A stretch of DNA of 64,000 nt from Mycoplasma tauri (GCF_016925555.1 NZ_CP070479.1:186001-250000), one strand, 5' to 3'. Counted from the stretch's first letter, positions 1 to 12,246 are shown. The notes: a model not told the origin generated them from the sequence alone. Made by a program: numbers and translations.

Positions 1-2232
1 AAATTCAGTATTTGATACATTATCAAAAAGTTTATATTCATCACTTTGTTTTCAATCGTTTATATATTTTTTATAAGATTCAATAAGTTTAATCGTTTTA
101 TCTGGGTTATAGTCATTAATGCTCTTAACTTCAATATATAAATAATGTTTGACGTTATTATGCTTATCTATTTCAAAGATAAAATCAGGGTATGAACTTA
201 GAATATCTGAATTATTATCAAAATATTCAAATGATATATTGCTTAACAGTGGATTTTTAGTTCATAATCGAACATTATTGTTATCATTACGATTCAAAAA
301 ATCTCTTATGCCTTTTACAAAAGCAATTTCAGACTTAGAATCAAAATAATATTTATTTTCATCGGAATCAATTGGAATATAAGCATATTTGATTTTATTT
401 GGGTTTTTAAAAGTAATATTGTTATCTTTATTATTTTCGGAAATAGTTACAAAACTTTTATCGGGTAAATTTTTGCTTTCTTTAATTTGGTAAATTCTAT
501 TTTCTTTAGAAAAACTATCCAGCTTTTCTAAACAATTATTATAAATTTGTTTAATATTAGCTAAATATTTTTTAATAATTATGTAATAAAACATATTTTT
601 ATCAATTAAATGTTCACCGCTTTGTTCATCAAGTGTTAATTGATGCATATTATTTAATAATTCATTAGGCAAATATTTTCTTAAATTTTTTAACTGACCT
701 TTAACAAACAATTCAAGCTCAATTGAATTGGTTATTTTAGTGTCAATTTTTACTTTATCACCATAAATTGAAGTTTTGCCATCTAAAAATTGGTATTTTT
801 TATAGTCTTCAAAATATTTTTGTTGTTGTTCTAAAAAGCGATTTTTATCAAAAATATTACGAATAATTTGGTCAGCATATTCCTTACGATTTAATTGTTT
901 TTTAATTACATCAGTATTTATTTTTCCATAAACAAATTTAGTATTTTTGTATTGTTCATTTAGTTGATATTCAACTCTTGATTTAGTTACTTCTTGATGA
1001 TTTGAATAAATAAAATATGAGTTAGCAATTGAATTTTCATCAAAGTTAATTTTTTCCATAGGGATAGGCACACGACGAATTCGACCAATAGTTTGAATTG
1101 ATAAAACTTTTGATGCAACATTCCTTAATTGCACAAGCATACAAGCTCTTGGGATGTTTCAACCAGTTGCTGGTCCTATTTTAAATAAAATTACATCGTA
1201 ATTTGAACCATTACGTGATATTTCTTTAAGCGACACTTTAGAATCGCTATCAATTAATTTATTGGAAGTAATTTTGTCGTTTGAGAAATATTTAATTCAA
1301 CTTAAGTTGTGTTTTTCAAGTATCTTAATTAAATCATTAATATAATTTTGAAATTCTTCACTTTGTTCTTTCTTTTCACTGTTAACTTGAATAAGCATTG
1401 CTGGACGCACATTTAGTGCTTCTTTAATGTTTTGAGCATATTTAAGTTTTACTTCTCTAAATTTTTCACAAGCTATTTCAAGAATTTGAATATCATCAAT
1501 TTTATCAATATCTATATCATTAATTGATTCATTGAAAACTAGATTGTTTTTAATTAATTTAATATTGTCATTTTCAAATTCTTTTTCATCAATAGAAACT
1601 AGATTTTGATTATTGTCAGGAGTAGCAGTCATTTTAACAATGTAGCTTGCAACATTACTTACTTTTGTTTCAAATTTTTCAACATTTGCATCTTTTTTAA
1701 TTTTTGATTCATTTGAGCCATAATGTGCTTCATCTCTAATGTATATTAAGCGGTAATTTTCGTTTTTTATTTGGTCTAAAAAAGCATCAAATATTCCATG
1801 TTCAGTTAAAATTCTATTTTTACCAAATGATGATTTACCAAATATAAATACATTATCAACATCAGCATGTAATTGTGGATCATAATCTCTTTTATTTTGA
1901 GTTGCACTTGAACTAGGCGAATCTACTCTTATAACTTGATAATTCGCTTGCAAATCATGTTTATAATCAAGTAAGTTTTGTGCCATCTGATAAGGCAAAT
2001 CTGCTGATGAAAGAGTAGCAATAATAAAAACTAATTTATGTGGTGAGCCATCATTGCGGTTATTTTCAATCATTCGATGAATAAAATTAGCCATCATAAA
2101 GGTTTTACCACTACCAGTAGGCGCTTTAAAATAAACAACTTTTTTGTCTTGGTCTTCATCACTATTTAGAAAATCATTATAACGCTTGATTAATTCACTA
2201 ACAGCTTGTTCTTGAGTATTTGATAAAATCAT
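1..2232 (-). CDS. res: Type III restriction enzyme, Res (helicase/endonuclease) subunit, C-terminus cut by window edge
   Basis: ATP-dependent DNA translocase and nuclease subunit of a type III restriction-modification system; it cuts DNA only in complex with Mod. The 744 codons in the window are one frame if TGA is Trp. Visible motifs: Walker A APTGSGKT (about residues 39-46), DEAH box in YIRDEAHYG (about 166), MTATPD (motif III) and QTIGRIRR (motif VI, about 379). Near the visible end, YPDFIFEID followed by YIEVKS forms the PD-(D/E)xK endonuclease core (about 678-701), so nearly the whole protein is present. The ATG overlaps the mod stop in TAATG with GGAG just upstream, implying translational coupling. 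When mod is in its OFF frame, Res may be poorly translated, and without Mod it should be inactive. Confidence 0.93.
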
Positions 2233-3954
2233 TATTCTCCTTTTTTAACTGGTTTAAGCGCTGTTAAAGATACAAGAATATTTTGTTCATCAATATTATT
2301 TTCATTAATTTCTTTAATATTAAAATCTTTTAGCATCTGTAAATAAGTTTTTTTAATTAAATCATTTTGCTTACTTGTGATTGATGTGTCAAAATACTGA
2401 GTTTTAAATACATTTAGATTGGCTTTAAAAGGTTGATTTTTAATACTTCAATCAAATTTTTCGCCTTTTGTGCCTATTCCATTGTTGATTCGGTAAATTC
2501 TTTCATAACAAATATTTGTACCAATGTTGTTTTCATCATTAGTTATAATTGTAAAACTTCTATTTCCGCCATCTTCACGGTTAAGTTCTAAAACAGCATG
2601 TGCTGTAGTGCCAGAGCCAGCAAAAAAGTCTAAAATGCGAGCATTTTTGTTATCGCAAACCATATTAATTAAATATTTAAGTAAGTTTTGTGGTTTGGGA
2701 AAATCAAAAGCATTTTTATTACCTAGTATATTGGTAATTTCTGTTCCACCTTCGTGTGAGTAAATATTATCAATAATATTTTCATAATCAATAATATTTT
2801 CATAAGGTTGACCGGCTTCAATTTTTTCTATTTTGAGTGTTTTGGGGTTGAATTTGACAAATTGATATTGTTTTCTTTTAGCAACTCAGTAGCCTTCAGT
2901 ATTTTTTTCACATTCAATAAAACCTAACTCATCACCTTTTTTATAGGCTTTATAACCTCAAGTATAACAGGCTGAACGAGGTTTGATAATATTGGAATAT
3001 AACTTAAATAACGAACCATCTGGTGCCTTAATTTCATAGTCTAGTGTTGGTGAATATTTAAAACTACCTGTTGATGAAGGACGGTGTAAATCTGTCAGTT
3101 TATAATATCCTCTTTGTTCAAAATATTCATCTTTAAATTTGTAACGTAATTTGTCTAATTTTTCGGCATCATGTTTAATGTAGTTAAATATTTTATTATT
3201 AATATTTTTGGCATAAAGCAATATATATTCAGTGTTTTTGACAATTTTATAATTAAATGTTGTGTTGCCGCCAGGACCTCTTTTTTTAATCCATGCTAAA
3301 TTAGCTACAAAGTTTTCTTCGCCAAAAATTTCGTCCATTAAGACTTTTAGATAAGCTTGTTCATTGTCATCAATTGAAACAAAGATAACGCCATCATCTT
3401 TTAATAGCGAGCGAGCCATTTTTAGTCGCTCATTCATCATATTTAGTCAGCCATTGCGACTAAATTTATCGCGATAAATAAATTTAGATGCTTTTATATC
3501 ATCTTTTTCACTATAAAATTGATTGCCTTCTTTACTTGATTTATCTGTATTGTATGGAGGGTCAATATAGATAATATCGTAGTTAGCGCTTAGCGCCCCG
3601 CTCTCTCTCTCTCTCTCTCTCTCTCTCTAGAACTATTAAATTCTTAAGAACATCATAGTTTTCACCAATGATTAAATTATTGTTTTGTTCTTTTAAATAA
3701 TCATTAACAAAAGACATTTTTTTGTCTTTTGTTAATAAAGCAACTTGTGTTGCGTCAACACTAGGCGCTGCATCAAAAGTAAAGCCAATTTTAACTTTTT
3801 GGATTAAAAGTTGAAATATATTATCCAAATTTTCTTCCTTGGCATTTTCTAAAATTTCAATAATTAAGTTTTTTTGATCTGTATTTAGCAAGCTTTTTGA
3901 CATATTTTCTATGTCTTTTTTGTATTCTTCTAAGCTTTTTAAACTCTTAGTCAT
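2232..3954 (-). pseudogene. mod: Type III DNA methyltransferase Mod, phase-variable, OFF (frameshifted) in this sequence
   Basis: Adenine-N6 methyltransferase and target-recognition subunit of the type III system. The start at 3954 has GGAGG upstream. Residues 1-108 are open, then a (AG)14 tract at 3601-3628 (CT on the plus strand) is read as Glu-Arg repeats and the frame ends at TAA 3583-3585. The rest of the enzyme lies in another frame: DPPYNT (motif IV) comes right after the tract, and DFFAGSGTT (motif I, AdoMet) lies near 2620. This IV-then-I order is that of beta-class type III Mods. By codon counting, 12 or 15 AG units restore one 572- or 574-aa frame; 13 or 14 do not. It is labelled pseudogene only because the present frame is broken; it is more likely a switchable gene than a dead one. 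The stop overlaps the res start by 1 nt. Confidence 0.93.
3601..3628 (-). repeat. (AG)14 dinucleotide tract in mod (phase-variation switch)
   Basis: Fourteen uninterrupted CT units on the plus strand (AG on the coding strand), between the N-terminal region and the DPPYNT catalytic motif of Mod. Simple tracts of this length are slippage-prone in replication; gain of one unit or loss of two would switch the gene ON. Seen directly; the switching itself is inferred. Confidence 0.97.
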
Positions 3955-4223
3955 ATTTCCTCCATATAATAATTATTTTTTAATAATTATATTTAATAAT
4001 TTATATGGTTAAATAAAGTATCTCTATAAATTTTAGTTATATTCATTACTAAATTAAAATGCACAAAGTAATAAATATATGTGCTTTTTAGATGTTTTTT
4101 GCTATAGAATAAGGACATTAAATAAATGCATATTATTTATAATGATATGAATTATAAGAATGAAACAAAAAATCAATTTTACAAATTCTTAAGGTAAATT
4201 TTTTCTGATTTTTATTTTAGTGT
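3955..4223. other. Intergenic region between divergent mod and the transglutaminase-like lipoprotein
   Basis: About 270 very AT-rich nt with no convincing gene. It should hold the mod-res promoter: a TATTAT-type -10 lies just upstream of the mod GGAGG. On the other side it runs into the -10 of the lipoprotein gene. I see no terminator or RNA gene here. Confidence 0.6.
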
Positions 4224-4229
4224 TATATT
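4224..4229 (+). promoter_or_regulatory. -10 element TATATT, leaderless-type promoter
   Basis: TATATT lies exactly 6 nt before the ATG at 4236, which puts the expected transcription start on the A of ATG. No Shine-Dalgarno sequence is present. The same 6-nt arrangement is seen at 15311, 55237 and 55490. Confidence 0.5.
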
Positions 4230-4235
4230 TTGTTT

Positions 4236-6701
4236 ATGAAAAAAATAAGATTTTTGTTGCCAACATTATATTCTTTTGTTTTATTTTCAGTTTCTTGTGT
4301 TAAGCAGGAAGCTGAAAATAAAACAAAAGATAAGCAAAATGATTCCCTCATAATTAGTAATGTTTTAAAAGAAACAGATACAATAAAAACAGGCAATAGT
4401 GCAGAAGCAAAAAAACCTGCGCAACAAGAAAAAAAGAAAGAACAAAGTCAATCAATAGATAATCAAGAACAGTCGAGTTCTCAAAATTCAGATTTAAATC
4501 CTTTTAATGATTTAAACTCTATTGAGAAAAACATAACAATTTCAATTTCTTCTTATAAGAATAAAGATGCAAATAGTTCTTGAGCAGTGCTTAAAAATAA
4601 TATAAGTGAATTAATTCCTTTATTAGGTTTAAATCAGGACATTAAGTCAAAATATAGCATCAGATATGCTGCTAATAATAATCCAGATGTTGATAATAAT
4701 GCCGGGACAATTAAAAATATTAGCGTTAAATTTTCACATAATAACCAAAGCAGCGTATTGTATTTTAATTTAAATGGCTTTTATTTACAAAATAAAAGCT
4801 TGCCAAAAAATAATAAAAATAATCATAAATTAAGTAAAATTAACTACCCAAGTCAGAAAAGTGAATCTTTTGAAGAGAGAAAACTTGATAATAACAAAAT
4901 CCAAGAAATGATTTTAAGTACCAAAAATACGACTCCCAACTTTTATTCGCACATTGATTATCAAATTACAAATGTTAACAAACCTTTAAATTCTGTGTCA
5001 AAAACTGACAATAAAATAAAACTTGAACTTCTTGATAAAAATCAAAAACCTGTATCTGGTGTAAAATGATTTTTGCGAACTTATTATCCACAAGACGCAG
5101 TTTATAGTGCTGGTCAAGGGCTTGAAGATGCATTAGTTAAGTTAGATGAAGACGGAACAGTAACTGCAAAAGAGCATACTGGAGAAAATAAATCTGCAGA
5201 AATATGAGCTGAATATAAAGGTTATTTATTTCGTAGAGACATTATGATATTAAATAAAACCCACTCAGATTATGATGTTCAAGAAGAAGAGGCAAGAGAA
5301 AAAGCTATTGAAGTTGCTAAGGATTGACACAATTTATCAAACTATCAAAAAGCTCTTAAAGCATATGATTGAATAACTAAAAATATTGCTTATCAAGAGA
5401 GAGGACCTAGAGTTGATCAAACTGCGTATTCAGCAATCATAGAAAAAAGAACAGTATGTACGGGTTACACATTAGCATTTAAAATGTTTATGGATATTCT
5501 TGGGGTTCCTTGCTCAACTATCCAAGGCAATGTAAGAGATCCAAATTTCGCAGATGATAAGCATATTTGAAACTTAGTTGAACTTGATGATGGTTGATAT
5601 CATGTGGATGCGACTTGAGGCATTGACAGAAATAAATTGGGCAATAATAACTACTATTACTTTTTAATAGGTAATGATGACATTAGTCTAAATAGAGATT
5701 TTATTAAACCTAGTGAAAAAATTATGGGTAAAAAATATCTTTTTTCAAAAATAGATAATTATATTAGTGACCTTAAACAAGCACAAAAAGTAATTGAAAT
5801 AGCTAAATTAGAAAGACCGGATGATGAGGGGATAGTTCTACAAACCGACTTAAAATTTAACGATTCTAGAAAACTTACCGACCTTGTGTCTAAAAGCATT
5901 GATGAACAAGGATATTTAAAAGGCGGCCCATATATAAATGAATATATGAACATGAGAAAGTATTCATATTTATCTTTAGATAAAATTTCAGCTAAAAATA
6001 AAACAAATATTGATTTAATGCTATCTGCGGAGCCAAACGGTAAGTTTATTAAAATTGATAACTTAGACAACATTGAATTATCTATTGAAAATATTGATGT
6101 AAAAGGTGCTTTTATTAAAGATGTAGTAAAAAAAGACTCTTCATATTTTGTTAGTTTAATTAATTTTGATAATACAGGGGATTGCATAGTAGCAATTAGA
6201 GTTTTTAAAGATGGCTACAAATTTAAATTAAATCAAGACAAGTTCAAATTTGTTGTCCAAAAACACAGTAAACCAGAAGCATATTTAGAAACATATAATA
6301 GTGATTCAGGTATACTGAAGGGCATTGACAATTCAATGCAGTATCGCATTTTTGGTACTGAGTGAAAAGATGTAAACTCAAACGAAATTTTGTTAAAAGG
6401 CATTGGAACCAAACAAATCTTAGTTAGAAGAAAAGCAACTGCTGATAAAGAAGCTTCTGATATTCAATTCATTTATCCTAAAAAGCAAAAAGATATTAAT
6501 TTTATTGTTAAAGCTTACAATAATGAAATTATTGGAGTTGACCAAACTATGCAATATCGTCTTAAAGATTCTAACGATTGGATTAACATAAATACTTTAA
6601 GATTAAAAAATCTTTCAGATGGCATTTATGAAATTAGAGTTAAGCCCCAAATAAATGTTTTAGCTTCTGATTATCAAGAAGTAAAAATATCACGCAATTA
6701 G
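4236..6701 (+). CDS. Lipoprotein with transglutaminase-like (cysteine protease-type) domain
   Basis: 821 aa when TGA is Trp. The N-terminus MKKIRFLLPTLYSFVLFSVSC is a lipoprotein signal with Cys near residue 21, followed by a Lys/Gln/Ser-rich linker. The centre is a transglutaminase/protease-like core: Cys408 in TVCTGYT, His443 in KHIWNLV and Asp458 in YHVDATWG, the expected Cys-His-Asp triad in order and spacing. The C-terminus has two related modules of about 65 aa (about 684-750 and 753-820), each with a (G)(I/V)D..MQYR signature, probably beta-sandwich surface repeats. The family includes cysteine proteases and cross-linking enzymes; the substrate cannot be told. ATG 4236 is preferred over the upstream TTG because of the signal peptide and -10 spacing. 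Monocistronic, with a terminator behind it. Confidence 0.88.
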
Positions 6702-6754
6702 TAGTTACTAAACACATATGTCAAATTTTGATTTATGTGCGAAGACGATAAACT

Positions 6755-6786
6755 CAAGTGCAACATATGCACTTGGTTTTTTGTTT
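6755..6786 (+). terminator. Rho-independent terminator after the transglutaminase-like lipoprotein
   Basis: Perfect 8-bp stem CAAGTGCA / TGCACTTG with a 5-nt loop, followed by GTTTTTTG. Confidence 0.85.
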
Positions 6787-6835
6787 TATAATCAAAATTA
6801 AATAACTTATTTTTTGTAAAATGCTCTGATAATAA

Positions 6836-6866
6836 ATATAAAAAAAGCGTTTTTAAAAACACTTTA
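6836..6866 (-). terminator. Terminator of the prs-rsmG unit
   Basis: On the minus strand GTGTTTTTAAAAACGC forms a hairpin that overlaps the rsmG stop codon and is followed by a run of T. Confidence 0.65.
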
Positions 6867-7586
6867 ATAATTTTTTATTTTTGACCATTTCCAAGGTCAG
6901 CCTCTTGGTGTAGGTTTATTTTTATGAATTATAACTATTGATGATGATTCATTATTTATGTCATCAAAATATTCAAAAGATTTTAAATTTTCTTTTTCTA
7001 AAGTAAATTTCTCTTTAAATTTATCAATTTCAGTTTTATAATTTTTCCCTTTAGGTAATAAAAATATTCCGCCATTTTTAAGATGATGATTAGAAATTAA
7101 GTAAATCATAACAACAGAACCTAAGGCTCTCGCTGTTACTATGTCAAAATTATCTTTGTAATTTAGAACATTTTCTGATCTGTCATTAATAATTGTTATA
7201 TTTAAGTTAAGTTCAGCTTTTACTTTTTCTAAAAATTGACATCTTTTTGTTATGCTTTCAATAATAACTAGTTCAAAAGAGTTATCTAGAGCAATCAACA
7301 GAGGCACCGTTGGAAAACCTGCGCCAGAGCCAATATCAAGTATTTTTTTTCCAGAAAAGTCTATAAAATAGTTATCTTGGGCTTTTGAGAAAAATAATAA
7401 TGAGGCCATAATTCCTTGATTAAAAATTTCATCAATAGATTTAAAACCTGTTATGTTGCTCACCAAATTTTGTTCATGTATAAGTTCTGCATATCTTTTC
7501 AATTTAGGGAATTGATTTTTGAATTTATTAAGTAATGAATCTTTATTTTGTGTTGATTTGCTTAATTTCATTTGTGAATTTATCAT
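6864..7586 (-). CDS. rsmG: 16S rRNA (guanine527-N7)-methyltransferase RsmG
   Basis: Methylates the 530 loop of 16S rRNA (G527 in E. coli numbering) using AdoMet. The Rossmann AdoMet motif ILDIGSGAGFPTVPLLIA is followed by the expected IIES acidic loop, then NDRSENV and VTARALGSV, which are typical of RsmG/GidB. 240 aa, normal for the family. The C-terminus reads through TGA (Trp) to TAA at 6864. The start overlaps the end of prs by 44 nt (ATG 7586) or 29 nt (ATG 7571, MKLSK); neither has a clear Shine-Dalgarno, so the start is uncertain. It probably depends on translation of prs. Confidence 0.92.
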
Positions 7587-8526
7587 ATAATTTTGAAATA
7601 GATGTTCCCTTTATAGAACAATTAATAATATTACCTAAGAAATAATCTAAACTTACTACTTCTAATTTTTTGAAGTTTTTTGCCAAATCATAGTTATCAA
7701 TTGAATCAGTAATAATAACTTTTTCAATTGCTGGATTTTGTTCAAACATTTCAAAACCTTTTGAAAAAATTCCATGAGAAGCAGCAATAACAATTTTTTT
7801 AGCACCATTAGCTTTTAAGGTTTCTGCCGCTTTTATTATTGTTCCGCCTGTATCAATAATATCATCAATAATAACTGCGTTTTGATCTTTAACTTCACCA
7901 ATTAGTCCCATGACTTCAGTTTTGTTTGTGCCAACTCTACGTTTATCAATAATGCTAATTTTAATATCGTTTGATAATAATTCTGCTAATGCTCTAGCTC
8001 TAACAGTGCCACCATGATCTGGTGAAACAACAATAAATTCTTCATGGCTTTCTTTTATAGCTTTAGCTAATGTAAATTGAGCTCGGATATCGTCAATTGG
8101 TATATCAAAGAAACCTTGAATAGCTGCATTATGTAAATCAACAGCTATTATTTTTGATGCTCCAGCTGTTTGAAGAAAATCAGCAACTAATTTTGCTCCA
8201 ATTGGTTGACGACCACTAGCTTTTCTATCTTGTCTAGCATAACCATAATAGGTTAAAGCCACATTAATTGATTTTGCACTTGCCCTTTTCAATGAATCAA
8301 TAAATAAATAAAGTTCCATTAAGTTATTATTTACTGGTCTTGAAGTGCTGGCAATAATATAAACATCTTTGCCCCTAACTGCTTCATCACTAACTGGCAT
8401 GATTTCTCCATCAGCAAATTTAGTAACTGTTAAATTTGTTAATGGCAAATCTATAATTTTTGATATTTTTTGTGCTAATCTTTGGCAATTTGGCATGCCA
8501 AACAATAATGCATTGTTATTTTTCAT
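7543..8526 (-). CDS. prs: Ribose-phosphate pyrophosphokinase (PRPP synthetase)
   Basis: Makes phosphoribosyl pyrophosphate from ribose-5-phosphate and ATP, the entry to nucleotide salvage. 327 aa. Visible: FADGEIMP near the N-terminus, DLHNAAIQGFFDIP (metal/ATP site), VSPDHGGTVRA, and the PRPP loop VIIDDIIDTGGTI. AGGAG precedes ATG 8526. It is the first gene of a two-gene unit with rsmG. In mycoplasmas PRPP feeds base salvage, which fits with the surface nucleases elsewhere in the window. Confidence 0.97.
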   Translation of the reverse strand: MKNNNALLFGMPNCQRLAQKISKIIDLPLTNLTVTKFADGEIMPVSDEAVRGKDVYIIASTSRPVNNNLMELYLFIDSLKRASAKSINVALTYYGYARQDRKASGRQPIGAKLVADFLQTAGASKIIAVDLHNAAIQGFFDIPIDDIRAQFTLAKAIKESHEEFIVVSPDHGGTVRARALAELLSNDIKISIIDKRRVGTNKTEVMGLIGEVKDQNAVIIDDIIDTGGTIIKAAETLKANGAKKIVIAASHGIFSKGFEMFEQNPAIEKVIITDSIDNYDLAKNFKKLEVVSLDYFLGNIINCSIKGTSISKLYDKFTNEIKQINTK

Positions 8527-8636
8527 AAAGCTCCTTAAAACATTTTCTTATTCATTTATATTATAGTACTTTTGCAATTTTATATTTTCTCCAAATTCTT
8601 ATTTTAAAGGTATTTTTAACTATTCTTTAATTAAAA

Positions 8637-8665
8637 GTACATATGCCAAATTAAAGCATATGTAC
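8637..8665 (-). terminator. Terminator after the SF1 helicase gene
   Basis: 10-bp perfect inverted repeat GTACATATGC / GCATATGTAC with a 9-nt loop. On the minus strand TTTTAATT follows. The opposite side is also T-rich, so it could act in both directions. Confidence 0.75.
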
Positions 8666-8680
8666 ATTATTTTTTATTAT

Positions 8681-11600
8681 TTATTCAATGTCCAAAATAA
8701 TTGTGATTTCATTATTTTTATCTATTTTAACTAAAGCTCTCGATTCATCAATTTTTATATCTTCTCTCTGAGAATCTGCTTGAGTATCTATTGTTTGTGA
8801 GTTATAAATATCATTTGCAATAAAGGGTAAAATGCTTGCATCAGTTTTGTAGTCGTTGGAAATTATAATTTCTTCAGTTTTGTCCATTATTTCAAGCTGG
8901 GTTGTAGGAATATCAAGTGTTTGAGATAATAAATCACTATTGTTAATTTCTTTATAAGTATCAACTAGATCTAAAATTTCTTGCTTTTTAGCCTCTCATG
9001 TTATTCTATCAAGACAGTACAACACATATTTCTTACTACGAACAAATTTACATAAATCTTTAAGTTCAATATATTTTTCTGGATTATTTTTATATAAATA
9101 GTCATCAACAATTATGCATAAAACAGGAGAATTATTGCGCATTAGCACATAGTCAATATTTATAGTTCCAATAGATTGGTTTTCTTTTAAATAAAGGTGT
9201 GGCTTATTAACAATATGAGTTTTAATTGCATTTTCAATTTCTTCTCTTAAGTCTGTTTTATTGATGTTTTCGTTAATTTTTTCTTCTTTATCAATGCTTA
9301 AAAATTCTTGTTTTTCTTTATTGCTTAGCTCTAAAAATTGTAATCATTTTTTGAAAATAATTGCATCCTCATTACCTGATAAAATTGTTAAATCATCAGC
9401 TTTTAAGCTTTTAATAACAATCATTTTGTCTTTAGCTCTTGAAATAGCAACATTAAGTGCATTCATACCGCCTGGACGGCCAACATAAGTTGAATGAATA
9501 GCAACATTGTAATCATAAGCTACTGATACAATAACTAAATCAGCTTCGTCACCTTGAATATTTTCTATATTTCTGAGTAATAGATTTCCATTTTCTATTG
9601 CTTTTTCTAACTCTGGTTCACTTTTAAAAATCAATTTAGTTATATAATCTTGTTGCTTTGCGTTAAAACAAAGAAGAATAATTTTGTTATATTTCTTTAG
9701 ATTTTTATTACATAAATCTATAGCAAATTTAGCCTCAGTTGCATTTTGGCTATTTTCTCAAATTCCATTAACTTCATAAACCTCAATAGGATTAAAATTA
9801 GGTTCTGTATTTGCTGAGTCAATAACATCAAGTGTGCTATTGTAATAATACTTACTGCTAAAAGTCATTAATGATGCATAGTTTGAACGATAATTTTTGT
9901 CTAATAAAACATTATAAACACCTAAGCTTTTAGCAAAATCTAATAATGAATCTACCTTACCATAAATTGATTCTTCATCAGTTACTCTAACTCCAAATCA
10001 ATTACTTGGCTTCATTTGTTGATCATCGCCGGCAAGAATTTTAATTTTTGAAAGATATAATACTGGCAAGCCTTTTTCAAGAAAAATCTGACTAGATTCA
10101 TCAAGTATAGAATAGTCAAATTCAGCTTTTTTTCAGGCAGATAAGTCAGCTTCAGGTGTAACAATTATTATCGGAAAAATCTTTTTTATTATATCTGCAA
10201 AACGCTTCATGAATTTGTATGGTTCCAAAGTAGCTAATCTTACTGACGCAGCGAATTCTGTATATTCAGCTTTTTCTTCAACATCAAATTGATTAATTTT
10301 GTTTATTATATTTTTAGTAATGAACTTTTTAAGTTCGATTTCATCGCTTATTTCACTATCACTTTTTGGTAATATTGAGATCAAATCATGTATGTATTGA
10401 TAATCATTGTCTGTTAAATTGTTTAACGTAGGTAAAATTTTATTAAGGTCACCTTGGTAATGTTTAAAATCTTTAAACAATTCAAATGCAATTTTTTTAA
10501 TTTTTCAATTAAGTGGTTTATGGATTTTAAAACGCATGTTATTAATTTTTAACATGTATTTTTTTAATTCTGCTGAATGTTCAAAATTGAATGTTTTTGG
10601 ATATTTAATATTTCTCGGTAATGAAATAAGTTTTTTTCAAAATTCTAGTGTAAAACTTTCTCATGTTGAACTTATTTGAGCTATTACTTTTGAAGCTGTT
10701 TTAAAGCGATCGTCGGCACAAAATGTATCAATTTTATTAATAAAATTTAGTTCACTACCGCTTATAACTCTTAATGGTTTAAGTTTTTCTTGTTCATCGA
10801 AATTTTCAAGGTATGATAAATATTCTTTAATTGGTAAATAAAATGATTTTTTATTCATATTTTTAGAATTAAGCATGAATAAACAAAACATTTTTAACAT
10901 GCCCATCCTATTTCTAATTACTTCTAATGCTGCCTTTTTCTGACTGCAAACAAGAGAATTTTTTCCATAAACAAGCAGATTAGTTAAAATGTTAACAATT
11001 GTTTGGCTTTTACCTGTTCCGGGAGGCCCTCAAATTATTGTATTTTGATTTAGTGAACTAGCAATTGCTTTATCTTGTGAAAAATTAGTAGGGGTTATTT
11101 TAAATATACTAGTTTTTGGATTGAATAATGTTTCTTTTATCCTGTTTTTATAGATATTTTTGTTAAATTCCACTTCAATTATTTTGTTTAATTCATTGTT
11201 GTTGATGATTTCAAGCATTCTATTTCTAACATAACCGCCAGATGGTTGAAATAACCCCAATACTGCCCCGCCAGAAAATTCTAATGATTCATTTTTTATT
11301 TCTTCTGCATCTTTATTTAAGAATGGAGAATTTAAATTAATATCTAGTTGATAGATTTGTCCTCACACATCATGTGCATGTTTAACTAGTTGTTTAATTG
11401 TTCAATCGCCATAATTTTCATCTATTTCTAGATCAAAACCAGCATTATTTAGTAAAAAAAGTAATTTTTCATTGGGTTTAATGTCACCATTTGAAATTAA
11501 ATATGGACTAGCATTTCTTATTTCAATATAAACTTCTTTAAAAAATAAAGGAGCATAAATAGCTTTATCTCCAATATTGACGTGAACAAATAAAAAACCT

Positions 11601-12046
11601 AAGTGCATTGGTCAAATGTTGGTTTCAGTATTGATTTCATTTGCTTTATTTAAGAACAACTTTCATTTTAGAGATTGCCGTTGAAAATTTGCCTTAATTT
11701 CACTTATTATTTTTTCTTTTGTTTCTGCAAAATTTTTCTTCAATTGACTATCTCTATTGGTAGTTATTTCAAAATTATTTTCAGCTAATAATTTAACTAA
11801 TTCATCATATTCATAAATGTTTTCGAGTTTTGAACATAAGTTAATTAAGTTAAGTTCAAGAATCGGTATATCAAAATTTTTATTTGAATATATTGTGTTA
11901 AAAGCTTCTTTTCCAAATAATGAGTAAAAATCAAAACTATATTTATTATTTACTCTAGTAAAAGCAGCATAATCAGTAGGACTTACATCAAGAAGATTGT
12001 TTAAAATTGTTTGGTATTGCTTATTTTTGTTACTCTTGATATCCAT
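8681..12046 (-). CDS. Superfamily 1 DNA/RNA helicase, DNA2/NAM7 (AAA_11/AAA_12)-like, 1121 aa
   Basis: Large single frame when TGA is Trp. Helicase motifs in order: Walker A WGPPGTGKSQTI (about 340-351), ILDESSQIF (motif II, about 645), GDDQQMKPS (motif III), DKNYRSNYASL (motif IV), IENIQGDEADLVIVS (motif V) and NVAISRAKDKMIV (motif VI, about 868). About 250 residues lie between motifs I and II. The N-terminal 340 residues match nothing I can name; the C-terminal 220 aa contain LCIIVDDYLYKN and an acidic tail. AAAGGGGG is a strong Shine-Dalgarno. It stands alone. Similar stand-alone helicases occur in many mycoplasmas; a role in repair, RNA processing or defence cannot be told from sequence. 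Confidence 0.88.
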
Positions 12047-12226
12047 AATTAGCCCCCTTTATAAATTAGAATTTAGTATTAAATATTATAAATAGTTTTT
12101 TATATCCAAAATTAAAATTGTCATCTTCTTTGAATTTAAATAAAATTAAGTTAATAAAAATAATGACATGAAATATGTCATATTATGAAATTTTTATTTT
12201 AAATAAACTTTAAATTGCAAAAAATA

Positions 12227-12240
12227 CTATTTTATAGGCT
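12227..12240. repeat. Copy E of the intergenic CCTATAAAATAG element (inverted)
   Basis: CTATTTTATAGGCT lies just behind the choline-kinase-like gene; A-runs flank the core as in the other copies. Confidence 0.45.
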
Positions 12241-12246
12241 TATAAG

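Noticed and set aside
149-349. Open frame on the plus strand inside res
   Set aside because: Antisense to the PD-(D/E)xK nuclease region of Res; no start signals or family features.
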